A stretch of DNA of 64,000 nt from Novosphingobium sp. SG919 (GTDB lineage Bacteria > Pseudomonadota > Alphaproteobacteria > Sphingomonadales > Sphingomonadaceae), in contig NZ_JABCNG010000002.1 of NCBI RefSeq assembly GCF_012932495.1, positions 434,001 through 498,000 of the forward strand. The letters run 5' to 3'. Position numbers and translations under genes: made by a program. Below are positions 27,081-39,060 of this stretch, piece after piece; within the stretch, counting starts at the first letter, position 1, and each line of letters opens with the position of its first letter. Under the pieces are notes generated by a model. It did no database searches. It saw nothing but the letters and a program-made list of their open reading frames with translations, and had not been told where the DNA came from.

Positions 27081-28808
27081 ATGAAGAAGTTGATCAACGA
27101 TCCCGCGTGCGTCGTCGAAGAGATGGTGGAAGGGCTGGTTCTGGCTGACAGCCGCCTGGTGCGTCTGCCCGACGAGACCGTGGTGCTGCGCGCCGACCAT
27201 GCCGCACTGCGCGGGCGTGGCCAGGTGGCGATCATCTCGGGCGGCGGGTCGGGCCACGAGCCGGCCCATGCCGGCTATGTCGGGCCAGGCATGCTCACGG
27301 CCGCCGTTGCGGGGCCGGTGTTCACCTCGCCCAGCGTCGACGCCGTGCTCAAGGCGATCCTTGCCGTGGGCGGCCCGGCCGGCGTGCTGCTGATCGTCAA
27401 GAACTACACCGGCGACAAGCTCAACTTCGGTCTCGCTGCGGAGATCGCGCGCAGCCACGGGGTGCCGGTGGCCGTGGTGCTGGTGGGTGACGACGTGGCC
27501 TTGGGGGACAGCAACGCCGCTGTTGGACGACGCGGCATCGCCGGCACGATCCTGGTTCACAAGATCGCCGGCGCTGCCGCCGAGGCGGGGTTGTCGCTCG
27601 ACCAGGTGCATGCCGAGGCACAAGCCGCCGCCGACAACCTCGCCTCGATGGGCCTCGGACTTTCGGCCTGCATCGTGCCGGCCGCCGGGCATCCCGGGTT
27701 CGAACTAGGTGACGACGAAGTGGAGTTCGGCCTTGGTATCCACGGCGAAAGTGGCGTGCGCCGTGCCAAGATCGGTACTGCCGACGCCATGCTCGAAGAC
27801 CTGGTGGAGCGCATTTTGCGTTATGGCGGGTTCGTTGCGGGTGATGAAGTGGCGTTGATGGTCAACGGCCTGGGTGGCACCCCCGCGCTGGAACTGGCGA
27901 TTGCCACGCGCTTTGCACTCCAACGGCTGACAGGGGCTGGGCTGGTGGTTCGTGCTGTCCAGGCCGGCACGTTCCTCAGTGCGCTGGAAATGGCGGGCTG
28001 CTCGCTGTCGGTCATGCGGCTAGACGCGTTGCGCGCGCAACGCCTGCTGGCAGCGACGCAGGCGCCGGCCTGGAATGCGCCCACGATTCCCGCCACGCAG
28101 ATTGCCCTGGCCGATCCCGTGACCCTTGCCGAAGAAGACGCGGTGACCGGTCCGGCCTGGGCCAATGCGGCGCAGGCAGCGGACCTCGCCGCTGCGATCC
28201 GTGCCGTGATCGCGCGGCTGCGCGAGGCCGAGCCCGAACTGACGCGGCTTGACAGTGCGGTGGGCGACGGCGACCTGGGCATCAGCCTGGCGCGTGGCGC
28301 CGATAGTCTCGACGCCGCCTTTGCCACGCTTGATTGCGCCCATCCCGCCCGCGCCTTGGCGCAAGTCTCTGCCCTGCTGCGCCGCTCGCTGGGCGGAACG
28401 TCCGGGCCGCTTTATGCCATGGCCGTGCTGCGCGCGGCCCGCGCGCTGGAACAGGAAGCCGATCCCGCCGATCCGGCTGCATGGGCGCGGGCGCTCGACG
28501 CGGGTTGCCAGGGCATGATGGCGCTCGGCGGCGCTGCCCCCGGAGATCGTACCATGCTCGACGCTCTGGTTCCCGCCACGGCGGCGCTGGCGCAGTCAGA
28601 TGGAACCTGGACCCAGCGCGTGGCAGCGATGCATGCCGCTGCCCAGGCCGGGGCGGACGCGACAAGGGCCATGATCCCACGCAAGGGGCGATCCAGCTAT
28701 ATCGGGGACCGCGCCGCCGGCCATCCCGATCCCGGTGCTGTCGGTGTTGCCTTGTGGATGGGCGCGATCAACGATTGGGCGCAAGCCGAAGCGTCAAGGA
28801 AGGGCTGA
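27081..28808 (+). CDS. dhaK: ATP-dependent dihydroxyacetone kinase (fused DhaK-DhaL)
   Basis: A 575-residue two-domain kinase. The DhaK half holds the substrate loop IISGGGSGHEPAHAGYVGPG and the histidine H221 (LGIHGESGVRR) that forms a hemiaminal with dihydroxyacetone, at nearly the position known for the Citrobacter enzyme. The DhaL half carries the Mg-ATP aspartate cluster DSAVGDGDLG. Fusion of both halves marks the ATP-using rather than the PEP-phosphotransferase form. It makes dihydroxyacetone phosphate for glycolysis. Ribosome site AAAGGA precedes ATG 27081. It is the third gene of the P450-MFS operon, an unexpected pairing: either the pathway yields a triose, or the kinase acts on another short ketose. 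Confidence 0.92.
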   Translation: MKKLINDPACVVEEMVEGLVLADSRLVRLPDETVVLRADHAALRGRGQVAIISGGGSGHEPAHAGYVGPGMLTAAVAGPVFTSPSVDAVLKAILAVGGPAGVLLIVKNYTGDKLNFGLAAEIARSHGVPVAVVLVGDDVALGDSNAAVGRRGIAGTILVHKIAGAAAEAGLSLDQVHAEAQAAADNLASMGLGLSACIVPAAGHPGFELGDDEVEFGLGIHGESGVRRAKIGTADAMLEDLVERILRYGGFVAGDEVALMVNGLGGTPALELAIATRFALQRLTGAGLVVRAVQAGTFLSALEMAGCSLSVMRLDALRAQRLLAATQAPAWNAPTIPATQIALADPVTLAEEDAVTGPAWANAAQAADLAAAIRAVIARLREAEPELTRLDSAVGDGDLGISLARGADSLDAAFATLDCAHPARALAQVSALLRRSLGGTSGPLYAMAVLRAARALEQEADPADPAAWARALDAGCQGMMALGGAAPGDRTMLDALVPATAALAQSDGTWTQRVAAMHAAAQAGADATRAMIPRKGRSSYIGDRAAGHPDPGAVGVALWMGAINDWAQAEASRKG

Positions 28809-28945
28809 TCACGGCGCCATCAAGGCAATCGCAACGCGCAGACTGCCAATCGGGTCCGTTCGCTTCTCCACGCCGAGTGGATGGCGCTAGCCGGTCAGCG
28901 CTACACCCCAAAATATGGGTTCGGTTGGCCCTGCCCGAAGGAGGA

Positions 28946-29779
28946 TCAATCCACCCGCGTCAGGATCGCCCTTGCTTGTTTGAGGTGGGGGCGGTCGATC
29001 ATGCGGCCGTCCAGTTGGACCACGCCCAGCGTGGGATCGGCTTCGAACAGCGCGACGATGCGGCGGGCGTGGTCCACTTCGGCCGGGGTGGGGGTGAAGG
29101 CCTGGTTGATCACCGGGACTTGCGCGGGGTGCAGCGCCATCATGCCGGTGAACCCGTCGCGCCGCCCGCGGGCGGCGTAGGCAGCAAGGCCGGCCATGTC
29201 CGACAAGGCGGGATAGACCGTTTCGATCGCCGCAACGCCGGCCTTGTGCGCGGCAAACAGGGTGAGGCTGCGCACCATTTCATACGGCGGGGTATAGCGG
29301 CCATCATCCTCGCGCGCGGTGGCGGCGCCGATGGCCGCGGGCAGGTCTTCCGCGCCCCAGGTGAGGCCGCAAAGCGCCGCGCGCACATCGCCATAGCTGC
29401 CCAGTTCGAACACGGCGGCCGGCGTTTCGGTGGCGATGGGCAGGATCGGCACGGCTTGCGGCCCCATCATGGCCAGCAAAGTGCCCACGGTTTCAGCCCC
29501 TTCGGCCTTGGGCAGCACGATGGCATCGGGCCGGCTGGGCAGCACGGCGGCAAGATCGGCGGCGGCGAGATCGCCATCGACCGGGTTGATCCGCACGAAC
29601 ACCGGGCAGGAACGCGGGCCGGACAGATAGCCTGCCACGGCGGCGCGCGCCATTTCCTTGGCGGCAAGGGCAACCGAATCCTCAAGATCGAGAATGATCG
29701 CATCGGCCCCGCTGGCCGCCGCCTTGGCAAAGCGATCGGGCCGGTCGCCCGGAACGAACAGAAGCGAGCGCAGCTTCAT
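28946..29779 (-). CDS. HpcH/HpaI-family CoA lyase (CitE-like)
   Basis: A 277-residue TIM-barrel lyase of the citrate-lyase-beta/malyl-CoA-lyase group. Recognised segments are LRSLLFVPGDRPDRF at the N-terminus, GADAIILDLEDSV (metal-site aspartate/glutamate), VRINPVDGDL, and LTWGAEDLPAAIG. These enzymes cleave or form 3-hydroxy-acyl-CoA thioesters such as malyl-, citramalyl- or HMG-like CoA. ATG 29779 overlaps the stop of the MaoC gene by 4 nt. In this operon, which lacks a recognisable HMG-CoA lyase, it may carry out the final cleavage to acetyl-CoA and acetoacetate. That is inference from context. The gene is last in the operon. Confidence 0.85.
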   Translation of the reverse strand: MKLRSLLFVPGDRPDRFAKAAASGADAIILDLEDSVALAAKEMARAAVAGYLSGPRSCPVFVRINPVDGDLAAADLAAVLPSRPDAIVLPKAEGAETVGTLLAMMGPQAVPILPIATETPAAVFELGSYGDVRAALCGLTWGAEDLPAAIGAATAREDDGRYTPPYEMVRSLTLFAAHKAGVAAIETVYPALSDMAGLAAYAARGRRDGFTGMMALHPAQVPVINQAFTPTPAEVDHARRIVALFEADPTLGVVQLDGRMIDRPHLKQARAILTRVD

Positions 29780-30228
29780 GCCGGGCTGCCCGCGATCAGC
29801 GCACTGCGCCTGCATTTGCAAACCACCTGGCCGCGCTGGTTGATCAGTTCGTGCGCGAAGGTGACGATGCCGGCACCGGGGCGCGAGCGCGAGGGGCGCA
29901 GTTCCACCACTTCGCTGGTGGCGTGGAGCGTATCGCCGATAAACACCGGGCTGGGCATGGTGACGGCGTCATAGCCCAGATTGGCCACCAGCGTGCCCAG
30001 CGTGGTTTCCCCCACCGAAAGGCCGACCATCAACGCGAATGTAAAAGTGCCGTTGACCAGGATCTGGCCAAATTCGCTGGCGCGCGCGGCTTCGGCATCG
30101 AGGTGCAGCGGCTGGGGATTGTGCGTCATGCACGAGAACAGCAGGTTGTCGGTCTCGGTCACGGTGCGGCGGATCGGGTGTTCGATCCGGTCGCCCACGT
30201 GCCAGGCATCGAAGAAACGTCCGCTCAT
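29776..30228 (-). CDS. MaoC-family acyl-CoA hydratase
   Basis: A 150-residue single hot-dog domain. The hydratase region reads THNPQPLHLDAEAARASEFG with ILVNGTF after it. This is the NPQPLH variant seen in mesaconyl-CoA hydratase-like proteins rather than the GDxNPLH of R-specific enoyl-CoA hydratase. It should add water to an unsaturated acyl-CoA. It lies 4 nt after the biotin carboxylase gene and overlaps the CitE-like gene by 4 nt. In leucine breakdown the missing step is hydration of 3-methylglutaconyl-CoA, normally by a crotonase-fold enzyme that I do not see here; this protein is the candidate substitute. Confidence 0.82.
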   Translation of the reverse strand: MSGRFFDAWHVGDRIEHPIRRTVTETDNLLFSCMTHNPQPLHLDAEAARASEFGQILVNGTFTFALMVGLSVGETTLGTLVANLGYDAVTMPSPVFIGDTLHATSEVVELRPSRSRPGAGIVTFAHELINQRGQVVCKCRRSALIAGSPA

Positions 30229-30232
30229 GCCG

Positions 30233-32080
30233 TCAGTCTTCCTTTTGCACGATGCGCGCGAGCAGGGCATCGACCTGCACTTGCGCGCCGGCCTGCGTTT
30301 CCAGCGCCGCCACCACGCCATCGAACGGGGCCAGCAGGGTGTGTTCCATCTTCATCGCTTCCAGCGTCAAGAGCTTTTGCCCCTTGGCGACCACTTCCCC
30401 CTGCGCCACCGATACGGCGATGACGCGGCCGGGCATGGGCGCCAGGATGGCGCCGTCGCCCGCGCTGGCGGCATCGCTGGCCTTGTGGTGCCAGGGTTCG
30501 AGCAGCCAGGCCTGACCACCTTCGCACACCAGGGTGGACCGGGCCGGGCCACTGGCCGGACGATCGAGCGCCACGTCTATCGCCGCGCCATCGAGCAGGA
30601 AGCGCGCGGTGCGCCGGGGCGGGCTGTTCAGGCGCAGGCCCGGCGCCAGGCTCGGTGCCACCAGCCGCGCGGCGGCGCGGGCGAGCGCGGCGGGCGAGGG
30701 GGCAACCGCCTGTGCCATCTTGGCGCCATCGCGGCCGATCACGCCGGTATCGACCGTGCCGGCCACGAATTGCGGATGAGCCAGCGCGCGGGTGAGGAAC
30801 GCGGCATTGGTGCGCACCGGCCATACGGCGGTCTGGTCCAGCATCGCGGAGAGGCGGCGGCGCGCGTCATCGCGGGTGGGGCCTTGGGCGATGACCTTGG
30901 CGATCATCGGATCGTAGAACGGGGTGATCGTGTCTCCCTGCGCCACGCCGGTATCGATGCGGCCGCCTTCACCCATGCCGAAATGCAGATGGTCCAGCCG
31001 GCCGATGGAAGGGAGAAAACCCTTGGCCGGGTCTTCGGCATAGAGGCGCGCTTCCATTGCCCAGCCGTTGATCGACAGGTCTTGCTGGGTGCGCGGCAGC
31101 GGCTCTCCGCTCGCCACCCGGATCTGCCATTCGACCAGATCGACGCCAGTGATCGCCTCGGTCACCGGGTGTTCCACCTGGAGCCGGGTGTTCATTTCCA
31201 TGAACCAGATGCGGTCGGCGCGCAGCCCTTCCGAGCCATCGGCAATGAATTCCACCGTGCCCGCGCCCTGATAGCCCACCGCTTGCGCCGCGCGCACGGC
31301 GGCCTGGCAGACGGCGGCGCGGGTCGCTTCGTCCATGCCCGGCGCGGGGGCTTCCTCGATCACCTTCTGATGGCGGCGTTGCAGCGAGCAATCGCGTTCG
31401 AACAGGTGGACGACGTTGCCGTGCGCGTCGCCGAACACCTGCACTTCGATATGGCGGGGCGAAAGGATATACTTCTCGATCAGCACATGGGCATTGCCGA
31501 ACGCGGCCGCAGCCTCACGCTGGCACGAGGCGAGCGCATCGGCAAAGTCTGCCGCCTGCTCCACCAGCCGCATGCCCTTGCCGCCGCCACCGGCCACGGC
31601 CTTGATCAGCACGGGATAGCCGACTTTGGCGGCTTCCTGCGCCAGCCAATCGGCATCCTGGTTTTCACCCAGATAGCCCGGCGTGGTGGGCACGCCCGCC
31701 TGCTGCATCAGCGCCTTGGCCGCGTCTTTCAGGCCCATGGCGGAAATCGCCGAGGGCGGCGGGCCGATCCACACCAGCCCGGCATCGATCACCGCCTGGG
31801 CAAACTCAGCGTTTTCCGACAGGAAACCATAGCCGGGGTGGACGGCCTGCGCGCCGGTTTCCAGTGCGGCCGCGATGATCCGCTCTCCCACCAGATAGGA
31901 TTCGCGCGGGGGCGCGGCGCCGATGGCCACGGCCTGATCGGCTTGTGCCACGTGCATGGCTTGCGCGTCGGCTTCGGAATAGACGGCCACGGTGCGCAGG
32001 CCCAGGCGCTTTGCCGTGCGGATGATCCGGCAGGCGATTTCGCCGCGGTTGGCGATGAGGATGGATTCAAGCATCGGCAT
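30233..32080 (-). CDS. liuD: 3-methylcrotonyl-CoA carboxylase biotin-carboxylase/BCCP (alpha) subunit
   Basis: A 615-residue subunit of the acyl-CoA carboxylase family. Order: biotin-carboxylase N-domain (LESILIANRGEIACRIIRTA), ATP-grasp with the loop KAVAGGGGKGMRLV, carboxylase C-domain (EMNTRLQVEHPVTEAITG), a linker, and a C-terminal biotinyl domain with the biotin lysine K577 in LEAMKMEH. It carboxylates its own biotin with bicarbonate and ATP for transfer by the beta subunit. The assignment to methylcrotonyl-CoA rests on the neighbouring isovaleryl-CoA dehydrogenase; propionyl- or geranyl-CoA carboxylase alpha chains look similar. ATG 32080 overlaps the beta-subunit stop by one base; a second ATG is two codons on. 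Confidence 0.88.
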   Translation of the reverse strand: MPMLESILIANRGEIACRIIRTAKRLGLRTVAVYSEADAQAMHVAQADQAVAIGAAPPRESYLVGERIIAAALETGAQAVHPGYGFLSENAEFAQAVIDAGLVWIGPPPSAISAMGLKDAAKALMQQAGVPTTPGYLGENQDADWLAQEAAKVGYPVLIKAVAGGGGKGMRLVEQAADFADALASCQREAAAAFGNAHVLIEKYILSPRHIEVQVFGDAHGNVVHLFERDCSLQRRHQKVIEEAPAPGMDEATRAAVCQAAVRAAQAVGYQGAGTVEFIADGSEGLRADRIWFMEMNTRLQVEHPVTEAITGVDLVEWQIRVASGEPLPRTQQDLSINGWAMEARLYAEDPAKGFLPSIGRLDHLHFGMGEGGRIDTGVAQGDTITPFYDPMIAKVIAQGPTRDDARRRLSAMLDQTAVWPVRTNAAFLTRALAHPQFVAGTVDTGVIGRDGAKMAQAVAPSPAALARAAARLVAPSLAPGLRLNSPPRRTARFLLDGAAIDVALDRPASGPARSTLVCEGGQAWLLEPWHHKASDAASAGDGAILAPMPGRVIAVSVAQGEVVAKGQKLLTLEAMKMEHTLLAPFDGVVAALETQAGAQVQVDALLARIVQKED

Positions 32081-33681
32081 CACATCCTGAACACGCCGAA
32101 CGACGCACGCTCGGCAATCGGGGCCTGGAGGCAGGCTTCGAGCGCGAGGCCGACGACATCGCGGGTCTGCACCGGATCGATCACGCCATCGTCCCACAGA
32201 CGGGCGGTGGCGTAATAGGGATTGCCTTCATCCTCGTATTTCTGGCGGATCGGCGCCTTGAAGGCCTCGGCTTCCTCGTTCGTCCAGGTGGCGGCATCGC
32301 GGTGCACGGTGGCGAGCACGCTGGCCGCCTGTTCCCCGCCCATCACCGAAATGCGCGCATTGGGCCAGGTGAACAGGAAGCGCGGGGAATAGGCGCGCCC
32401 GCACATGCCATAGTTGCCCGCGCCGAAACTGCCGCCGATCAGCACGGTGATCTTGGGCACTTGCGCGGTGGCCACCGCCGTCACCAGCTTGGCCCCGTGC
32501 TTGGCAATCCCTTCGGCTTCATATTTGCCGCCGACCATGAAGCCCGAGATGTTCTGCAGGAACAGCAGGGGGATGCGGCGCTGGCAGGCGAGTTCGATGA
32601 AATGCGCGCCTTTCTGGGCGCTTTGCGAAAACAGCACGCCGTTGTTGGCCAGGATCGCCACGGGGAGCCCATGGATATGGGCAAAGCCGCAGACCAGCGT
32701 GGTGCCGAACAAGGCCTTGAATTCGTGAAATTCGCTGCCGTCGACAATCCGCGCGATCACTTCGCGCACATCGTAGGGCGCGCGCACGTCTTGCGGGATC
32801 ACGCTATAGAGGTCTTGCGGATCATGAAGCGGCGGGCGGCTTTCGCGCCGCTCCACCCCGGCATCGCCGGGCGCGCCCAGGTGCGAGACGATGTCGCGCA
32901 CGATCGACAGCGCGTGTTCGTCGTTTTCGGCCAGGTGATCGACCACGCCCGATTGGCGCGCGTGGAGATCGCCGCCGCCCAGGTCTTCGGCGGAGATTTC
33001 CTCGCCCGTGGCGGCCTTGACCAGCGGCGGGCCGGCGAGGAAGATCGTGCCTTGCTCTTTCACGATCACCGTCTCGTCGCTCATCGCCGGAACATAGGCG
33101 CCGCCGGCGGTGCACGAACCCATCACGGCGGCGATCTGGGCAATGCCTGCACCGCTCATCCGCGCTTGGTTATAGAAGAAGCGGCCGAAGTGATCGCGAT
33201 CGGGGAAAACCTCGGCCTGGTTGGGCAGGTTGGCGCCGCCCGAATCCACCAGATAGACGCAGGGCAGGCGGTTTTCCTGCGCGATTTCCTGCGCGCGCAG
33301 ATGCTTCTTCACGGTCAGGGGGAAATAGGTGCCGCCCTTGACGGTGGCATCGTTGGCAAAGACCATGCATTGCCGCCCCGAAACCCGGCCCACCCCGGCG
33401 ATGATCCCCGCGCCGGGCACTTCATCGTTGTAAAGGCCATTGGCGGCCAGTTGGCCAATTTCCAGGAATGGCGATCCGGGATCGAGCAGGCGCTCCACCC
33501 GCTCGCGCGGCAAGAGCTTGCCCCGCGCGGTGTGGCGGGCGCGGGCGCGTTCGTCGCCACCCAGCGCAGCCTTGGCCACGCGGGCGTGCAGTTCGGCGGC
33601 CAGCGCGCGGTTGTGCGCGGCGCGGGCCTGCGCCTCGGCACTGGCCGGATCGAGCGCGGTGGGGAGGACGGGCGCGCTCAT
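32080..33681 (-). CDS. liuB: 3-methylcrotonyl-CoA carboxylase carboxyltransferase (beta) subunit
   Basis: A 533-residue carboxyltransferase with the two crotonase-like lobes of this family. Recognised segments: [20 protein letters not shown], the oxyanion Gly region [37 protein letters not shown], and [20 protein letters not shown]. It moves the carboxyl group from biotin to 3-methylcrotonyl-CoA, giving 3-methylglutaconyl-CoA. The start overlaps the stop of the dehydrogenase by 4 nt (ATGA) and its end overlaps the alpha subunit, so the subunits are made in equal amounts. Methylcrotonyl rather than geranyl specificity is inferred from the operon. Confidence 0.9.
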   Translation of the reverse strand: MSAPVLPTALDPASAEAQARAAHNRALAAELHARVAKAALGGDERARARHTARGKLLPRERVERLLDPGSPFLEIGQLAANGLYNDEVPGAGIIAGVGRVSGRQCMVFANDATVKGGTYFPLTVKKHLRAQEIAQENRLPCVYLVDSGGANLPNQAEVFPDRDHFGRFFYNQARMSGAGIAQIAAVMGSCTAGGAYVPAMSDETVIVKEQGTIFLAGPPLVKAATGEEISAEDLGGGDLHARQSGVVDHLAENDEHALSIVRDIVSHLGAPGDAGVERRESRPPLHDPQDLYSVIPQDVRAPYDVREVIARIVDGSEFHEFKALFGTTLVCGFAHIHGLPVAILANNGVLFSQSAQKGAHFIELACQRRIPLLFLQNISGFMVGGKYEAEGIAKHGAKLVTAVATAQVPKITVLIGGSFGAGNYGMCGRAYSPRFLFTWPNARISVMGGEQAASVLATVHRDAATWTNEEAEAFKAPIRQKYEDEGNPYYATARLWDDGVIDPVQTRDVVGLALEACLQAPIAERASFGVFRM

Positions 33682-34844
33682 CCCTTGATGCCGATCAGTT
33701 CGCGGCCGATCAGCATGCGGCGGATTTCGTTGGTACCCGCGCCGATGTCGAGCAGCTTGGCATCGCGCAGATAGCGTTCCACCGGCCAATCCTTGGTATA
33801 GCCGGCGCCGCCCAGCGCCTGGATCGCCTCGCCCGCCACGCGGAACGCGCTTTCACTGGCGAGCAGGATGGCGCCCGCCGCATCGAACCGGGTGGTCTGC
33901 CCGGCATCGCAGGCGCGCGCCACGGTATAGACATAGGCGCGCGCCGATTGCAGCGACACGTACATGTCCGCCACTTTGGCCTGCATCAGCTGGAACGTGC
34001 CGATCGGCTTGCCGAACTGCTGGCGCTCGCGGACATAGGGGATCACGGTGTCGAGGCAGGCCTGCATGATCCCGATCTGCATGCCCGCGAGCACCACGCG
34101 CTCATAATCCAGCCCGCTCATCAGCACGCCCACACCACCGTTGACCGGGCCAAGGACGTTTTCGGCAGGCACGAAGCAATCCTCGAACACCAGTTCGCAA
34201 GTCGGGCTGCCGCGCAGGCCCATCTTGTCGATCTTTTGTCCGATGGAAAAGCCCGCCATGCCGCGCTCGATCAGGAAAGCGGTGATGCCCTTGGGCCCGG
34301 CATCGGGCGCGGTCTTGGCATAGACCACCAGGGTATCGGCATAAGTGCCGTTGGTGATCCAGAACTTGGTGCCGTTGAGACGCCAGCCGCCCTCTACTGC
34401 ATCGGCGCGCAGCTTCATCGCCACCACATCGGACCCGGCGCCAACTTCGGACATGGCCAGGCTGCCCAGATGCTCGCCCGAAACCAGCTTGGGCAGGTAC
34501 TTGGCCTTTTGTTCGGCATTGCCCCAGCGGTGGATCTGGTTGACGCACAAGTTGGAATGGGCGCCATAGGACAGGCCAACCGCGCCCGAGGCCCGGCTCA
34601 CTTCCTCCACCGCGATGACATGGTGGAGATAGCCCAGGCCAAGTCCGCCGAACTCCTCTGCCACGGTCACCCCGTGCAGGCCCAGCGCGCCCATCGGCTG
34701 CCACAATTCGCTCGGGAAGCGATCTTCGGCATCGATCGCAGCGGCGAGCGGGGCAATCTGTTCGTCGGCAAAGCGACCTGCCGCCTCGCGGATCATCAGG
34801 GCGTTTTCATCGAGGCCGAAATCGAGATCGGGTGTGGCACGCAC
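33678..34844 (-). CDS. ivd: Isovaleryl-CoA dehydrogenase
   Basis: A 388-residue acyl-CoA dehydrogenase. FAD and substrate segments are clear: [33 protein letters not shown], and the C-terminal [17 protein letters not shown]. The catalytic glutamate is about E248 in [10 protein letters not shown], the internal position used by isovaleryl-CoA dehydrogenases, whereas most other members of the family use a C-terminal Glu. It turns isovaleryl-CoA into 3-methylcrotonyl-CoA, passing electrons to ETF. The start is GTG 34844, with GGAG about 9 nt upstream. It is the first gene of a five-gene leucine/isovalerate operon and is divergent from a LysR regulator. Confidence 0.92.
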   Translation of the reverse strand: MRATPDLDFGLDENALMIREAAGRFADEQIAPLAAAIDAEDRFPSELWQPMGALGLHGVTVAEEFGGLGLGYLHHVIAVEEVSRASGAVGLSYGAHSNLCVNQIHRWGNAEQKAKYLPKLVSGEHLGSLAMSEVGAGSDVVAMKLRADAVEGGWRLNGTKFWITNGTYADTLVVYAKTAPDAGPKGITAFLIERGMAGFSIGQKIDKMGLRGSPTCELVFEDCFVPAENVLGPVNGGVGVLMSGLDYERVVLAGMQIGIMQACLDTVIPYVRERQQFGKPIGTFQLMQAKVADMYVSLQSARAYVYTVARACDAGQTTRFDAAGAILLASESAFRVAGEAIQALGGAGYTKDWPVERYLRDAKLLDIGAGTNEIRRMLIGRELIGIKG

Positions 34845-34895
34845 GGCAATGTTCTCCTCTTCCCACCCGCATCATACCGCGCCTTGCATCAAGCA

Positions 34896-34930
34896 GAAAA
34901 TTGATTTTCACAGCGGATTTCCATAGAAAA
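34896..34930. promoter_or_regulatory. LysR-type dyad between ivd and its regulator
   Basis: Alternating GAAAA (34896-34900), TTTTC (34905-34909) and GAAAA (34926-34930) give two overlapping dyads in a 91-nt divergent promoter. This is a suitable binding region for the LysR protein. The last repeat lies only 5 nt before its ATG, fitting autoregulation. Confidence 0.5.
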
Positions 34931-34935
34931 CACCT

Positions 34936-35832
34936 ATGCTGAAGCGGAACCACCTGCGCCAGTTCCTGGCCATAGTCGAAACCGGCGGGATCACCGCGGC
35001 GGCGCGGCGCCTGAACCTTTCCCAGCCGACGCTTTCGGCCGGCCTGGCCGAGCTGGAGCGGCTGGTGGGCGCGCCGCTGCTGATGCGCGATCGCAAGCAG
35101 ATCAGGCTGACCGCAGCGGGCACGCGGCTCTTGGCCCATGCCCGCACGATCGAGCGCGAGTTCCGCCTGGCGGAAATGCCGGCAGACGGCCTGGCGCCGA
35201 TGGCGGCGCCGCTACGGCTGGGGGTGCTGTCCTCCTTGCCGGCGCAAGTGCTGGTCACTCTGGCGCGCGACGTGCAGGCGGTGCGGCCGCTGGTGCTGGT
35301 GGAGGGAAGCGATGCCGATCTGCGCCGCCGGCTGGGGGAGGGGCAGCTCGATGCGATCCTCACGCTGTTGCACGGGCCGGGGCCGCAGGGCGGGGCAGGC
35401 GAAGGCACCGTGGTGGAGGAAGGCTATGCGATGCTGCTGCCGCGCGACCATCCCCTGGCCGGGCGGGGTATGTTGAGCGCGCTCGACCTGGCGGCCGAGG
35501 TCATGGTGGCACGGCGCAGTTGCGAGATCCTGGCCGAAACCAGCCGGTTCTTCACCGCCCAAGGCGTGCGCCCGCATTTTCTGCTGCGCAGCGCCAACGA
35601 AGAACGCTGCCTGGCGCTGGTGAGGGCCGGCCTGGCGGTGACGACCGGGCCGGTCTGCCTGGCGGACAATGCGGCGAATGGTGGCATCGTGGCGGTGCCA
35701 TTGGCCGGCTATGACTTCCGCCGCCGCCTGGGCCTGATCGGCGGAGGGCAGGCACTGGACCTGGCGCTGGTGGCCAGTTGGGCGCGCCTAGCCCAGGGTT
35801 GGAACGCCACAGGATCAGGGGCACGGGAATAG
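34936..35832 (+). CDS. LysR-family transcriptional regulator
   Basis: A 298-residue regulator. The N-terminal winged helix reads LRQFLAIVETGGITAAARRL and LNLSQPTLSAGLAELERLVG, followed by an effector domain of two alpha/beta lobes (PLRLGVLSSLPAQVLVTLAR, VVEEGYAMLLPRDHPLAGRG). Divergence from ivd, plus the dyads in the shared promoter, makes it the likely activator of the isovalerate operon, with an acyl-CoA or branched acid as effector. The MarR/MerR regulators often linked with liu operons are absent, so control here is of a different type. Start ATG 34936. Confidence 0.87.
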   Translation: MLKRNHLRQFLAIVETGGITAAARRLNLSQPTLSAGLAELERLVGAPLLMRDRKQIRLTAAGTRLLAHARTIEREFRLAEMPADGLAPMAAPLRLGVLSSLPAQVLVTLARDVQAVRPLVLVEGSDADLRRRLGEGQLDAILTLLHGPGPQGGAGEGTVVEEGYAMLLPRDHPLAGRGMLSALDLAAEVMVARRSCEILAETSRFFTAQGVRPHFLLRSANEERCLALVRAGLAVTTGPVCLADNAANGGIVAVPLAGYDFRRRLGLIGGGQALDLALVASWARLAQGWNATGSGARE

Positions 35833-35959
35833 CGCTGCAGCCCCGGTCGGGGGCTGGCGATTCACCCGATCGGGGATTGCCGCGCGCGCCGCGGTCTTGC
35901 GATGTTTGGCCGGCCCTTGCGCATCGCTGCCTGCGCCCCTCTTCCGATCGGAACGTGCC

Positions 35960-36673
35960 ATGACAGACACTCCTGCTTTGCCCACCATTGTCCTTGTCCA
36001 CGGCGCTTGGGCCGATGGATCGAGCTGGCAGCGCGTGATCCCCTTGCTGCTGGCGAAAGGGCTCCCAGTGGTTGCCGTGCCAAATCCCACCACCTCCCTT
36101 GCCGATGACGTGGCGGCCACCGCCCGCGCGCTAGCCGCGATCGAGGGGCCGGTCGTGCTCGTCGGGCACAGCTGGGGCGGGGCGGTGATCACCCAGGCCG
36201 GCAACGATCCCAAGGTCAAGGCGCTCGTCTATGTTGCCGCCTTTGCGCCCAAGACCGGCGAAACCGTGGGCGAACAGGTGGGACGCTATGAAGCGCCGCC
36301 CGCGCTGGGCAAGATCATCAATGACGGCGGCGGCTTCCTGACGCTGAGCGAAGCGGGCTGGATCGAGGACGTGGCGCAGGACCTGCCCGAGGCAGAGGCG
36401 CGCGTGCTGTGTGTGGTGCAGCCCCCGTTGGCGGCCAGCACCTTTGCCGACAAGGTGGACCAGGCCGCGTGGGAAACGCGCCCCTGCTGGTATATCGTTT
36501 CGGCGCAGGATCGCATCGTGAGCGTGGCGCTGGAGCGCGAACTGGCCGCCGCGATGGGCGCGCAAACCACCGAGTTGGATGCCGGGCATCTCAGCCTGCT
36601 GTCGCAACCCGCTGCCGTGGCCGGCGTGATCCTGGAGGCTGCGGCGGCCTGCGCGGCCGCTCCGACAGACTGA
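35960..36673 (+). CDS. Small alpha/beta-hydrolase (methylesterase/salicylate-esterase-like)
   Basis: A 237-residue cytoplasmic protein without a signal peptide. TIVLVHGAWADGSSWQRVIP and the nucleophile elbow LVGHSWGGAV with S71 place it among the small EstC/MES-like hydrolases. The histidine is expected in LDAGHLSLLSQP and the acid in SAQDRIVS. These act on esters or lactones, but some members are non-hydrolytic. The ATG at 35960 is chosen over upstream alternatives because it starts directly before the first strand. It stands between the LysR gene and katG with its own gap on each side, so no pathway link is evident. Confidence 0.83.
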   Translation: MTDTPALPTIVLVHGAWADGSSWQRVIPLLLAKGLPVVAVPNPTTSLADDVAATARALAAIEGPVVLVGHSWGGAVITQAGNDPKVKALVYVAAFAPKTGETVGEQVGRYEAPPALGKIINDGGGFLTLSEAGWIEDVAQDLPEAEARVLCVVQPPLAASTFADKVDQAAWETRPCWYIVSAQDRIVSVALERELAAAMGAQTTELDAGHLSLLSQPAAVAGVILEAAAACAAAPTD

Positions 36674-38992
<2,319 letters not shown>

Positions 38993-39060
38993 GCGGCGTG
39001 GCGATTTAGCCCATGGTGGGCTGCGAACGGCCGCTTTTCGTGCTTCTTGTGCCCGCGTAC

